NCBI GenBank assembly: GCA_001661515.1 | Contig: LUVW01000039.1 | Span: 86,478-150,477 of the forward strand | Origin: Capniomyces stellatus | Lineage: Eukaryota; Kickxellomycota; Harpellomycetes; Harpellales; Legeriomycetaceae | Direction: 5' to 3' | DNA: 64,000 bases | Shown here: piece by piece, positions 49,450 to 59,963 of the stretch | Position numbering within the stretch: the first letter of the stretch is position 1 | How the letters are laid out: the number at the start of each line of letters is the position of its first letter | The notes under the pieces: generated by a model | The model's database searches: none | What the model was told of the DNA's origin: nothing | Seen by the model: the letters and a program-made list of their open reading frames with translations, nothing else | Translations under genes and position numbers: made by a program

Positions 49450-52359
49450 ATGAGCACGCGAATGGGCGTGGGTAGTATAAACAGCCTGGGGAAAGCAAGT
49501 AAAGAGGTGGGGATGGGGAGCGTTAAAGATGTGGGAGAGATGTTTAGGAAAAGTGGGTATTCAGTACGAGTACCGGAATCAGGGTTTGTAGACGATGGAA
49601 AGGTTTTGAGTGTGCTGGGGGCACAGACGCGAAAGTACATATACTTGGGGGAAAATGTGAAGGCGTACTTGATAGCGACGTTGCCAATGGACTTGTTGGA
49701 GGAACTGGTTTCAAGAAGGATGGATGGGGAGAAGGGAGAGAAGGAGGTGGGAGCGGGGGAGAGAGAGGGGATGGAGAGGGTTTATGAGAGGGAAGCAAGG
49801 GACTTTTTTCTTTCGTTGAGGTTTAGCATTACAACGTACAATAAGCGGTACGACAGGGTGGGGGAGGAGGGGGAGGAGAGAGAAGAGGGAAAAAGTGGGG
49901 CGGGGATGAAGGGGGATTTGCAGAGGGTGAAGGGGAAATATGGGCATGGGAGTATAGAGAGTGGGATGAAGAGCGTGGATAATAGCAATGTGAATAGTCC
50001 GGACAGGAAGGGGGAGGGACAGGGTAAGTTGGTGGCAGGGGCAAATAGGGGACAAAGAGGGGTGAATCGGGAGTATGAAGTAAAGAATAAGGGGAATAAG
50101 AATAGCAAAACGCCAATGTCGGTGCAGTCGGTGTACCCAAAGGTGAGAAGAAGCGGTAGTGGAAGGGAGGAGCTGGAGGGGTTGAGAGTAGAGAGGTGGG
50201 AGGAGAGTAGGTCGTGGGTGGGGATATATGAGTTCCAGCTTTGTGCAGAGACGAATCTGAAGGTGACAAGTGTGTTTTCGGGGGGAGTAGGGGGGAGCAA
50301 AGGGGAGCGGGAAAGGGAGAGGGAGAGGGAGATGATTGGGGAGCAGGAGGAGTTGGAGTTGGAGATAAGAGTGTCGAACCAGAAGCTGGACGACATGATC
50401 TTGGTTGGGGCGGACGGGTCAGTGGTGGTACCGCAGAGCAACAACAGCCAGGTGCAACTACTGGACGAGCTGTGCGGGTGGCTGACAAGTGAACAGCAGC
50501 TAGAAAGGAAGCAGGAAAGGAAGCAGGACGGGGGACAGACAAGGCATTTGTCGCAGCAGCAGCAACAGCAGGTGGTGCCAAAAAGGCGGGAGGCAAACGC
50601 ATCGTTGCTGTCAAGAAGCACCAGGCAGATCCACATAATACCGATTGGCGAGGACAACGACATGGATGCACTAATGACGTTTCCAAGAAGAATGTTCCGA
50701 ACGTCAGTTTCGACAAGACCAATAGTACAGCTGAGGTACAGGCTGGTACAGTCAGCGCCACATTGCGGAACAGAAATGGTGTTTCTGGAGGTGCACGTGA
50801 TGAACGAAAGCAGGCCTGTACAAGTCGCTGGTCAAGACTCGGCGGGTGGTGAGGGTGGACAGGCAGTGAATCTTGTGGCTGTGGAGCTGGAGACACAGAA
50901 TTTAGTGGTGACAAAGCTCAGTGGGGGCAAAGAGCAGGGCAGCGTGGAAATGGAGGGAGGGAACAGGGTTATAGCAAGCAGGTTCCCCAAGCTGCTAAAG
51001 ACGGGTGAAGTATGGGTGGAAATCTACTGCATAGCGGTGTCTAGCTACAACAGCGGGACAGGCGACCAAGACGGGGGAAAGTCTGGAGCCATCAACAGGA
51101 ACAGTGGCAGTGGAAGTGGAAGTGGAAGTGGTAGACATTTAAACTTGTACAGTGCAGCACAGAGCCAGATCTTCATCAAGGTGGTAGGCAGTATCCAGGA
51201 CTCGGCCAGTTCCGGGTATCGGCCCGCTGAGCTACTGGAGCACAAAATACGGGTTGATCTGGCAAAACTGCTTGAGCCAACCAGCACGGGTATTGCCGGC
51301 AGTCCGTTCAACAGCGACGTCGCCAAACCGTCAACCTTTGCCAGTAACATAATCAGCACCAACACTCCCAGCTTCGTCCAGGTGTATGGGGGCTTTGAGT
51401 CGTTTGACGGCTCCACCAGTTCTGTTGGAAACTCTGCTGATGCAGCCGCGCCAGTCGCTGAGCAGCCACCGCTGCCTGCGTATCCATTGGTAAGGTTTTC
51501 GCCCCTGATTTCAACGGCCATGTCTGCGGCTCAGAGCAGGCCGTTAGTGGCTGGAACTACCAGTACCACTGCGGCGAGTTTGCGCGATGTCAACCAGCAA
51601 TCCGGAGATTCAGCTGCCAGTTACCTGAACCCCTCAAGTCCCTTTATTTCAGCTGGCGTGTCAAAACAAACATTTGGCTACAAACCCCAAAATACACGCC
51701 TTCTGTCCCCAAGTCTTTACCCAATAAACTCCCCGAGAGCCCCCGGGGTGTCTGGCCAGATCCGCAGTGTGTACAGACCTGGATCGCTTCTTTCACCGCT
51801 TGTCAACCCAAACAGCAGCCATTTATCTCTTGCATCCTCCAAGCCCCACCAAACTTACCGGACATCGGCTGCGTCCTCAGCCACATACACGTCTGCCCAG
51901 CCCATCTCTACTCTAGCTGTGCCAAATCCTGCTGCCAACTCCTCGTGTCAGGTCCTGGTGTCCATCAAGTCTCCGTCAACCGTCAAACTCGGCTCTGTAT
52001 TTTCAATCACCGTTTCCGTCAAAAATTGCCTGCCTTACTCCCTGCAAAATCTCATTCTCTGCACCGAGCTGCTTTCCTACACCCACTCCCAAACTTCCCC
52101 CAACCACTGCCCCAACACCTCTCAAAACAGCTCTGGTGTTTTTGAGTCGTGTCTTCTTCCTATGGACAAATCTGTTTCTCTCAGACATATCTTACCCAAC
52201 GAGTCTGAGTCTGTCTTTGTGCGCTACTATGCATCTTCCCCTAATTTTGCCTCTATTGGCAACTTGTCCTTGCGCCACTCCCCCAACTCTCCCAACTCTT
52301 CTGATTTTGCCTTGGCCGAGTTTGACTGCCCTGTCTTGGTTTATGTTGATCCCAACTAG
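49450..52359 (+). CDS. TRAPPC14-like (C7orf43-type) protein, tentative
   Basis: Single exon, 969 residues, no transmembrane segment or signal peptide. The N-terminus has YIYLGENVKAYLIATLP, resembling the opening beta-strand of TRAPPC14, a TRAPPII-complex subunit. The C-terminus (about residues 835-969) has VSIKSPSTVKLGSVFSITVS, VKNCLPYSLQNLILCTELLS and ILPNESESVFVRYYASSP, an immunoglobulin-like beta pattern comparable to the TRAPPC14 C-terminal domain. Between them lie low-complexity stretches: Glu/Gly/Arg-rich segments (residues 95-210), a Gln run near 375, and GSGSGSGSG (51100-51130). If correct, it would act in Golgi vesicle tethering. The match is weak pattern similarity only; other Ig-like trafficking subunits such as Trs65 or TRAPPC13 are possible. 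The coding strand switches from G-rich to C-rich along the gene. Confidence 0.4.
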   Translation: MSTRMGVGSINSLGKASKEVGMGSVKDVGEMFRKSGYSVRVPESGFVDDGKVLSVLGAQTRKYIYLGENVKAYLIATLPMDLLEELVSRRMDGEKGEKEVGAGEREGMERVYEREARDFFLSLRFSITTYNKRYDRVGEEGEEREEGKSGAGMKGDLQRVKGKYGHGSIESGMKSVDNSNVNSPDRKGEGQGKLVAGANRGQRGVNREYEVKNKGNKNSKTPMSVQSVYPKVRRSGSGREELEGLRVERWEESRSWVGIYEFQLCAETNLKVTSVFSGGVGGSKGEREREREREMIGEQEELELEIRVSNQKLDDMILVGADGSVVVPQSNNSQVQLLDELCGWLTSEQQLERKQERKQDGGQTRHLSQQQQQQVVPKRREANASLLSRSTRQIHIIPIGEDNDMDALMTFPRRMFRTSVSTRPIVQLRYRLVQSAPHCGTEMVFLEVHVMNESRPVQVAGQDSAGGEGGQAVNLVAVELETQNLVVTKLSGGKEQGSVEMEGGNRVIASRFPKLLKTGEVWVEIYCIAVSSYNSGTGDQDGGKSGAINRNSGSGSGSGSGRHLNLYSAAQSQIFIKVVGSIQDSASSGYRPAELLEHKIRVDLAKLLEPTSTGIAGSPFNSDVAKPSTFASNIISTNTPSFVQVYGGFESFDGSTSSVGNSADAAAPVAEQPPLPAYPLVRFSPLISTAMSAAQSRPLVAGTTSTTAASLRDVNQQSGDSAASYLNPSSPFISAGVSKQTFGYKPQNTRLLSPSLYPINSPRAPGVSGQIRSVYRPGSLLSPLVNPNSSHLSLASSKPHQTYRTSAASSATYTSAQPISTLAVPNPAANSSCQVLVSIKSPSTVKLGSVFSITVSVKNCLPYSLQNLILCTELLSYTHSQTSPNHCPNTSQNSSGVFESCLLPMDKSVSLRHILPNESESVFVRYYASSPNFASIGNLSLRHSPNSPNSSDFALAEFDCPVLVYVDPN

Positions 52360-52651
52360 TTTCTTTTTTTCTTTCTTTTTTTCTTTAGACTCCATCCTTC
52401 CTTCTTTTGCTTTGTTGATATTATTCCATCTTGTTTATTCTTATTAGTTTATTTTATTTCTTTTTTGTGTTGATTAACAATTAAATATATATTTGATTTA
52501 ATATTCGTGTTTATTGTCTTGGAATGTATAAACTTTTATTAAAATCAAAAAGTAATAATTAAATAATTAAATAATAAAAAAAGGCGAAAAGCTTGAAGAG
52601 TATTTGGATGTTTGAACAAGAAAAAAAAAAAAAAGTTGAAACTGGGATTTT

Positions 52652-53588
52652 CTAGATTTTGGCTACTTCAAACTTGGATATTCTCAACAAAGTGTGTCTT
52701 TGGTGGTGTTTCAACGTTCTCTGGTATCCCTTCCTTCTCTTCTTTTTGAATATCGTAATCAGTGAACTGTCAGGGTGCTCAATAACCGTTGCCTCAATTC
52801 GAACCACCTTTTCATCAACAAACGGCTTTCCTGTCAGTAAAAAATCTCTGCTTCCCAACTCCACCACTTGCAAAAGCTTGATCACATCTCCAACTGCAAT
52901 ACTATCGATTCTGTCCATAACAACAACATCCCCAAGCGTAACCGTGAATGGCCGTCCCTTAATTGTTACTGTTGCATAGTGACTGTCTTGTCTTGCCAAC
53001 AGCTTCACCAACTCTTTCGACTCGCTCTCCGTCTCAACTCTTGGAACCTTTACCCCAACCAAACTCCCAATCCCGTCTCCATTTACTCTTGCCTTCACTC
53101 TTTCTTTTTCCATAATCGTCAAACTCTTGTTCTCTGCTTTTTCTCCCTGCGCCCACGTTGATTCCATCAAACTCAATTTTCCTGCTGCCGAGAAACTCCT
53201 TTGCTTCTGCATCCAGCCCGCTCTAGCATCCAACACCAAATTTGATACCCCATTTCCCTCTGAATTAACCAATCTATTTCCTTCACCTCGTAAAACTAGC
53301 CCTTTACTCGCACCTGCAGTTATTTTTTTAAAATAAAATAAAGCCCAGCTGTTATTCCTTTGTTTCTTTACTGTTTATTTCCCATTTCATAAAGTTTTCA
53401 CTTTCAATTTAACCAATACAACCAGATTCAATAAATCCTCGTGCCAACTTTTCAATTTGTCTATTTATCTTTCCCTCCCCTAATCCAGCACTCTCCCTCC
53501 CTTCTATTTGCTCTTTATTTTTTTCATTTTTTTTTCCCCCATTACCTTTAATCGCCGACAAAATCCTGGTTTGTCCTGCCCGAAGCAT
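52652..53588 (-). CDS. MRPL49: Mitochondrial large-subunit ribosomal protein bL21m
   Basis: Two exons: 53588-53546 and 53313-52652; 234 residues. It is a component of the mitochondrial 54S ribosomal subunit. The start MLRAGQTRILSAIKGASKG is a positively charged presequence. A poorly conserved linker of about 110 residues follows. The bL21 domain is at the C-terminus: LLARQDSHYATVTIKGRPF, VTLGDVVVMDRID, VGDVIKLLQVVELGSRDFLL, VRIEATVIEHPDSSL and KKKRRKGYQRTLKHHQ..TLLRI. The KKKRRKGY segment is the bL21 hallmark. The intron is GTAATG..CAG. An apparent start at 53272 is a TTG within exon 2 and was not used. Confidence 0.93.
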
Positions 53589-54415
53589 TGTCTGATTCTG
53601 CCTTGCTTCTGTATACCGTTTTATTCTTTTTTTTCCTTCTTACTCTCTACTCCTTCAAAAAAAACCCCAATTGAATACAATAAATAAAAAAAAACTCGAA
53701 CAAAGAAATCCTCAAATCCACAATCTAATTGTATTTTATCTATCTTTCTATTTACTTTTTTATTATCTACAATTTTTTTTAGTTCAATTTTTTTTTTTTT
53801 TTACTTTTTTATTCTCTTCAAATCTTATTGATCAAATCGGTCAAATTTACTTTATCAATATGATTATTTTTTTTACTTGTTTTTTTTATTTTCTTCCGAT
53901 ATTCTCCATCCACTAATTAGTTTTATGCTTTTTCTTTTTATTACTGCTTCGATACATGTGTAGTGAAAATACAACAATAATTCAACTAGATCGATAGTAA
54001 CTCCTTTGAGCTTTTTTTTTAAATCTACCTTATAAATACTCCTCCACCATCCACTAAACCCCACCACTTTGGAACTGTACCAACATTTAATTATACCGAC
54101 TATCTCGTATATCTTGCTTAAAACACACGACCCCAAAAGTGACTTTTTTACTTGGCAAACTCTAGGAACCGAGCCCATTCATTTTTTTTAATTTTTCTAC
54201 ACACAACTTTGTTCCTTTTTCCACCTCCTTTTCGAGTTATTTGGGGTGGTTTTCAAATGTATTTATTTTATTCAAGAAATACACTTTTATTTCAACAAAA
54301 GTAAAAGAAACAAAAAAAACACACTCCTAATGTAAAAATACTAAATGCCGTTACGTTGTTTATATCCACGTTTTTAACCAGATTAGGTTGATTTGAATAA
54401 ATGCGTGGTTTCAAG
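53589..54415. other. Intergenic, about 0.8 kb
   Basis: T-rich promoter side of bL21m and 3' flank of the F-box-like gene. A 101-codon ATG frame on the minus strand (54178-53873) has no recognisable similarity and was not called. Confidence 0.5.
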
Positions 54416-55228
54416 CTATAGAATGTAAATATTACTATTTGCATTCGCACTAAAGTTGATTTCTAGCTCTGCAACTTTGCAGTCTTGACTAAACCTCCTC
54501 TTTACAATAAGCATAATGAATGTGTATATCATATTCTGCGAGAACTTTATCAAAGGCGGCTTCTCTTCGAATAGTCCTCTCAGGACTGGCAGATTGTGAT
54601 TTATATATATATCCACATTGGCTATCTCAATCAAGTTGTTTAGCAGTGCCGAGTTGTATCCATACTCCAACTCGTCAGTAATAATGTCAGTGCTGATTTT
54701 CAGACAGTAGAGCGGCCTCACAATAACGCCCTCTATTGGAATATCCGACAGTTCATAGTCCTCGTTGTTCTTGTTGTATATTTCGGTTATGTTTATGTCC
54801 AGAGAATGCTTTTCGGTCAGCTGTGTGTTACAATACAGCACATTAGTGCCCTCGCTATCCAGAATGGCATACATACTGAATAGCTTGGATAGTATGTTTG
54901 ACCACTTGTGCTCTATCGATAGCTGGAGTATCTTTTCAAACTTGACTTTTTTCATTGTAGCCAGCAACTCAATGGCTAAATGCTCATGCTTTGCGATTCT
55001 TGGATACTGGTACTTTAAAAAATCACTAACTTTTAACAGTCTATCACCTATATCGTCTAACGAGTGGTAGTAGCTCCTCATGAACTGCCTAATTGTGCTT
55101 ATTTCGTTTGAAACGCAGTACATCGATCTTGATATTGTCGATGCTTTTGGGTTTTGTGCCATCGCGAATATATCAGACAATATGGAGTATGGCAAGTTAT
55201 CAAGTTTATTATGCGTGCCCATTGTCAT
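54416..55228 (-). CDS. F-box-like protein of unknown substrate
   Basis: Single exon, 270 residues. Residues 10-60 read LDNLPYSILSDIFAMAQNP, SRSMYCVSNEISTIRQF. The LPxxILxxIF pattern followed by an SRxxYxVS segment fits an F-box, which would link a substrate to Skp1-cullin ubiquitin ligases. The rest, rich in Ile, Leu and Asn, has no clear leucine-rich or WD repeats; helical segments such as HEHLAIELLATMKK are seen. A substrate cannot be inferred. The start ATGACAATGGGC offers two nearby ATGs; the first is used. It is AT-richer than its neighbours, which suggests a fast-evolving gene. Confidence 0.55.
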   Translation of the reverse strand: MTMGTHNKLDNLPYSILSDIFAMAQNPKASTISRSMYCVSNEISTIRQFMRSYYHSLDDIGDRLLKVSDFLKYQYPRIAKHEHLAIELLATMKKVKFEKILQLSIEHKWSNILSKLFSMYAILDSEGTNVLYCNTQLTEKHSLDINITEIYNKNNEDYELSDIPIEGVIVRPLYCLKISTDIITDELEYGYNSALLNNLIEIANVDIYINHNLPVLRGLFEEKPPLIKFSQNMIYTFIMLIVKRRFSQDCKVAELEINFSANANSNIYIL

Positions 55229-57080
55229 GGATCTCTTGTATGATGGTTGAATAAATTGCTTTGCTTTAGGTGATAGGCAAAAAAAAAACTGAAAGAAAAA
55301 TGTAGTAAGCTTAGTGACTAAGTTTAATGAATTGTATACAAACTAATTTGGTTTACACGTAAAAAAAAAAAGAGGCTACTAAACTGTTGCAACAAGGTCT
55401 CTTCATAAGCTTTAAATGGCTTTAAACTTTACAAAAAAATGAAATAAAAACTAAATACTAAAAGATAAAAAATAAAAATATCCAAGTGTGATGGTGGAAA
55501 GTCGCAACTAGTCATTATGCTATACCAAAGTTTATGCTTTTTTATGAAGCCAAACAGAATTGGTAACTTCTTGATTAATGGGTAAAAATAGAAATAGAAA
55601 TAGTAATATTTGGTATACTATGATTTTCGGTATTTTTCCCGAACTAAACGACAAAAAAAAAAAAACCTCCCGTACCATTATCTAATTGGGCAGAGTTTGG
55701 AGCATTACCATTAATTACTTGACAAATACGCGCATGAGATTTAGAAAGTGAAAACCACTCGACACTAATTCGACTAGTTAAGTAATGGATGTTCCCCTCT
55801 GTTCAATCCAACTTGACAGTCGGAAAATAATGTTTACAGGTCTTTGGTAATCATATTTTGAATGTGACAAAACTCGACTCGCTTTAATAGTGCTTTTCTA
55901 TTTGTCTTCACAAACATATATTGCCTTCTTTACAAGCTGAATACTCCAAACTCTTTATCGCATTGGATCTCGCTTTGCTATATTTAACTAAATTAGACGC
56001 GATTAAATTGGCAAGGTTTCAAGCCACGTTGGGTATTGGTCAGTTGTGACAAGCTGTTGTAATGGTCTAATGTCACAGGAATAATACGATGGGTGAGTGA
56101 TGTTTACTTTTCATCACCACAACCCAAAGTTAAGAACATCTTGCAAACTCCAAACCCTTTTATCTCGCTATATATGCAAAGGAGTGTTGTTTTGAAAATC
56201 GCGCTACTTTTTTTCCCCCCCCTCATCTTTTGCTCCCATTTTTTCTCCTTTCTGTTTTTTTTTCGCCCTCTAACCGTCATAAAAAGTAGGGGCAAAAGAG
56301 TAGACGGTAAGATTGAAATGTATAAAATAGGGAAGGAAACGGTAACCATGCACAGTATCAGCCTAATCGATTGACTCAATGTCATAATACATTTGAATAC
56401 AAACGCAAGCACAAACTTGCCAAACCGATGCCTCTTTATGTTTTGATTTACAGTCTTTCAGAAAGCATTACGTAATGTCTATGTTAAGGTCGCACCAGAA
56501 TGGCCAAGCAAACAGAAATACAGTTTTGAAATTAGCTGCCCTGTTATGCACGCAAAAAAAAAAAAAAATCAAAAAGAAATCGTGCCTTTTGAATTTGTCC
56601 ATAATAAATAGATTATACCAGCTGATTATTGGCTACACTCCTTTTTTCTCTCTTTCTTATAATTGATTTATTTTGCCTTGGTTTTTGAATGTGATTTTGG
56701 TGCCACTATAAACCGAGCATTACGTAAAAATCATTGAAAATCAATATAAAATTTTTTCACTTGATTAAAAAACAAGAAACAAACGAGTTTTTCACTCAAA
56801 AAAAAAGAAAAAAGAAAATCTTGGCCACAACTACTATGGAATATCGGAATAAATGTCGGGATAAAATAAGTGTAACAAGCAGTATTAAAAAGTGCTAGCA
56901 AACTATCAGCAGCTACATTATAGACTCAACAAGACGCCATACGCTGGCAACATTGCAGCCATCAGCAAAATTATCATGAATCCATGTCAAAGTGCTGAGA
57001 ATGTTTGGGCTTTATACACCATATAATCTATGTTACCGCGAATTCCAAGATGTAAAAAACAAAAACAACAAAAAGTTAAT
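55229..57080. other. Intergenic, about 1.85 kb
   Basis: AT-rich DNA between the F-box-like gene and the tRNA gene. It holds A tracts and one C tract (about 56214-56221). Open frames near 56093-56412 overlap on both strands and look like chance. Nothing else supported. Confidence 0.5.
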
Positions 57081-57153
57081 TGAACCAGCCAGGACTCGAA
57101 CCTGGAATCTCTTGATTCGTAGTCAAGCGCCTTGTCCATTGGGCCACAGGTCC
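57081..57153 (-). tRNA. tRNA-Arg(ACG)
   Basis: Seventy-three bases, no intron. The minus strand starts GGACCTGTGGCCCAATGG. It has a D arm, an anticodon stem CTTGA/TCAAG around the loop CTACGAA (anticodon ACG, read as ICG), and a T arm CCAGG-TTCGAGT-CCTGG. The acceptor stem closes with CTGGTTC and discriminator A; there is one T-T mismatch at pair 6-67 and a G-T at 2-71. A TTTTT terminator for RNA polymerase III follows about 7 bases after the end. Confidence 0.92.
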
Positions 57154-58266
57154 TCAATAAAAATTAAGGTTTTGGCTAGTACTTGATGTCAATACTAAAC
57201 TGCAAATATGACTCCTGGGTTTAGCAAAGACAGGAGAGTCCTGCCTCTTGTTTAAGCATGCGACTAGTGTGTGTTACTGTTTTTCTTAATTAAAATTAGC
57301 ATACCATGGGGTTCTTCAAGTTTTCTTTGTCTTGTTTGTCAATAAAAGTTGGAGCCCCAACTTTTTTTTATTTTTAATTTGTAGTTTATTATTATTACGT
57401 TGTTTTAAAAAAGTAAAGTCAAGTTGGAATCAAAGATTAGTAGCGGCAGCTTGTATTTATCCCGTTTGTCAAGCTGTGGGTTTGAGATGGAAATTCCACA
57501 TAATTTTTTGTATTGATAGATACAATACATTGGCGCAATGAAAAATTGTTTGGTGGGAAATGTTTGGAATTGAAATGCGTGGACGCTTTGTTTTGGAAGT
57601 TTTGTTAATTCTCAACCTCATTGTTGTGGTTTTATCACGATTGGGAGAAAGCAACCGAGCGTATTTGTACCTATATACAGATGCTACAATACAATGTGAG
57701 ACTCATTAATCATAGATGTGCAAAGGTTTATCCAGCTATTTGGTTGATTATTGCCAAAAGCTAATTTCCTATTGACATTATATATTACCGAATTGGGGCG
57801 GCAAATATCGAAAAATTCACTTAATTTTTCAATCTTGCCGCTTTTAAAGTTTATAATATTAACATAAATTTAAATTATTTTCTTGATTTTCATTTGGTCC
57901 AATTAAAAACTTGGACTTATTAAAATCAAAACATGTTCTTGGCTTAATTATGCGATTGGGTCCTTCATAATGCGCTTTCGGAAGCTATGTTATTGTTTTT
58001 TTTTCTCCAGTCTAGACTCTTTTGTTTTAGGGTGATGACACTATCTTTTTGAGCTATAAAGTAAATAAAATATTCAGATCAAGTAAAGAAAAGGAAACAG
58101 CAGGCGGTTGTAGTTAGGCTAGATCGAAAATATAACAAGTGTGTATAACAGACCTGTGTTTAAACTGGTCACTACAAAGTTGTATAAATTCGAATTAAAT
58201 TCCAGGAACGAGAAAATAATTGAAGGGTAGAGGAGAAAAACACAAACAGCAGCTTGAGATAGAAGG
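57154..58266. other. Intergenic, tRNA to PPN2
   Basis: About 1.1 kb of AT-rich sequence upstream of the tRNA gene and of PPN2. It contains no further tRNA-like fold that I could see and no supported coding frame. Confidence 0.5.
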
Positions 58267-59451
58267 ATGAATTTGACTCGAAGGAGAATATTTTTTGGAG
58301 GAGCATTAATCTTGGGCACACTTACTATAGGTTCTTTAACAACATATTACCGGAAGGAGCAAAAGAGAAATAAAGTCATGGATGCGGTAACTTCAATAGA
58401 CGAATTGGTAAGGAATCCAATTCTGATTGAAACATTGAAATTCAAAAACGGATTCAGGCAAAAACCATCGAAACACGGCGTAGAAGAGCAAGGCGAAGGG
58501 GGTAAGGTGGATGTTGGGGATTTAAAAGTAAACGGTATTGATAATGTTACAGAGACAATAAAAAATCTAAGCATTCAAAGCGAACAAGACGGACAAGATG
58601 AGTACGATGAGATAGGTATATACAAGGGCAGCAAGTTTGTGACGGATAGGTATGTGCCCGGAAGACTGATATTTATTGGAGATATACACGGTTGTATAGC
58701 AGAGTTTGACAACCTGTTGAGCAAGCTAAAGTACGACAAGGAAAAGGATATAGTGGTTTTGCTAGGCGATTTGGTTGGAAAGGGGCCATCGCCTATAGAG
58801 GTTATAAGGAGAGCAGAGCAGATTGGGGCACTTGGGGTGAGGGGAAACCATGACGATTTGGTGCTTCGGTGGAAAGAGTATCTGGACAAACATCCAGACG
58901 TAACGACTGAGCAGCTAAGGGCGACAGAGCTGCCGTTTAAAGACTTTAGAGTGGATGGAGAGCATAAGGAAATCGCGATGAAGCTGGGGGAGCGGGAGTT
59001 TATGTACCTGGTATCGCTGCCAATTATGCTAAGGGTAAAGGTGGATGACAAGGTTTTGGTGGCGGTTCATGGGGGTTTGGATCCCAGAAAGTCGTTGGTG
59101 AAGCAAAAACCAAATGTGATTATGAGGATGAGAAACATTCTGGAGACAGGAAAGCCTATTGAAAAGAAGGACAAAGGAGGCGATGCGTGGTTTATTAAAT
59201 GGGCCGATGCAGTGACAAAATCATCAAACGTAGGCTCAAAGAAGGAGTTTGCTGATACCAAGCTGGTTTCGCCTGAGCAAGTTGACTTGGTGCTTTATGG
59301 GCATGATGCGGGACGAAAGCTTCAGCTGCATGACTACACAATTGGCCTGGACTCGGGATGCGTCTATGGCAGATCTCTGAGCGCCTATGTGTTTCCAGCA
59401 AAGAAAATTGTGCATGTTGACTGCAAAGAGTACCAGTCAGTTGACAAGTAA
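58267..59451 (+). CDS. PPN2: Ppn2-like metallophosphoesterase (vacuolar endopolyphosphatase family)
   Basis: Single exon, 394 residues. Yeast Ppn2 (YNL217W) cleaves long polyphosphate chains in the vacuole. A signal anchor lies at residues 8-26 (IFFGGALILGTLTIGSL). The calcineurin-like metal centre is complete: GDIHG at 138-142, GDLVGKGP from 167, RGNHDD with GNHD at 193-196, VAVHGGLDP with the His at 268, and YGHDAGRKLQLHDYTIGLDSG-type ending (GHD at 345-347). The distinctive GHDAGRxLQ..YTxGLDSGC and VYGRSLSAYV segments match the Ppn2/ApaH-like fungal family. ApaH-type dinucleotide hydrolase activity is a less likely alternative. The N-terminal linker (65-115) is acidic and variable. Confidence 0.85.
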   Translation: MNLTRRRIFFGGALILGTLTIGSLTTYYRKEQKRNKVMDAVTSIDELVRNPILIETLKFKNGFRQKPSKHGVEEQGEGGKVDVGDLKVNGIDNVTETIKNLSIQSEQDGQDEYDEIGIYKGSKFVTDRYVPGRLIFIGDIHGCIAEFDNLLSKLKYDKEKDIVVLLGDLVGKGPSPIEVIRRAEQIGALGVRGNHDDLVLRWKEYLDKHPDVTTEQLRATELPFKDFRVDGEHKEIAMKLGEREFMYLVSLPIMLRVKVDDKVLVAVHGGLDPRKSLVKQKPNVIMRMRNILETGKPIEKKDKGGDAWFIKWADAVTKSSNVGSKKEFADTKLVSPEQVDLVLYGHDAGRKLQLHDYTIGLDSGCVYGRSLSAYVFPAKKIVHVDCKEYQSVDK

Positions 59452-59963
59452 ACTACACAACATTGGGTATAAAATTGGACATTTACACCTCCTTATGCAC
59501 ACCAATAAATGCGATTTACAACACGAATATACATGTTTTTTTTCCTCTCCCTCTAACTCTTCACATCTCTTTTAATAGCACAATCCACCTTCTTTACAAT
59601 TTAAAATTTCACTTTTTCAAATACAAATAAAATTATAAGCAATCCAAAGGGCGATCCAGGAGAATAAACGAAACTTTACTAGTGATGCACATTTGCTGAC
59701 TGTGGTACTAGCAGTTTTCATATAAAACCCGAAAAAAAAACGGGGGGAAGAAAAAGAAAAAGCCCTTAGTCATGTTATCCAGATGAAAAGAGCTCAACAC
59801 ACGTTTTTTGACTGTTTTTTTTTTCATTTTTCATTTTTCATTTCAAAAGTAATATATATGTATATAAAAGTGACAATCTGTAGAAAGAAGGAAAGAAATT
59901 TAGAATAAAGGAAGGTAAGGATTAGGCAAGTAAAGGTGTGTGTGAGTGTAGTCTGTTGAAAGG
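59452..59963. other. Convergent 3' flanks of PPN2 and the NOL8-like gene
   Basis: AT-rich, with poly-A/T tracts and a CATTTTT triple repeat near 59823-59842. No gene seen. Confidence 0.6.

Noticed and set aside
49829..50914. 361-codon minus-strand open frame
   Set aside because: Antisense to the 969-residue protein in its extremely G-rich 5' half; Pro/Ser-rich translation is explained by the C-rich complement.
53873..54178. 101-codon ATG frame downstream of the F-box-like gene
   Set aside because: No recognisable domain, and the 3' half is Lys/Ile-rich as expected from AT-rich noncoding DNA.
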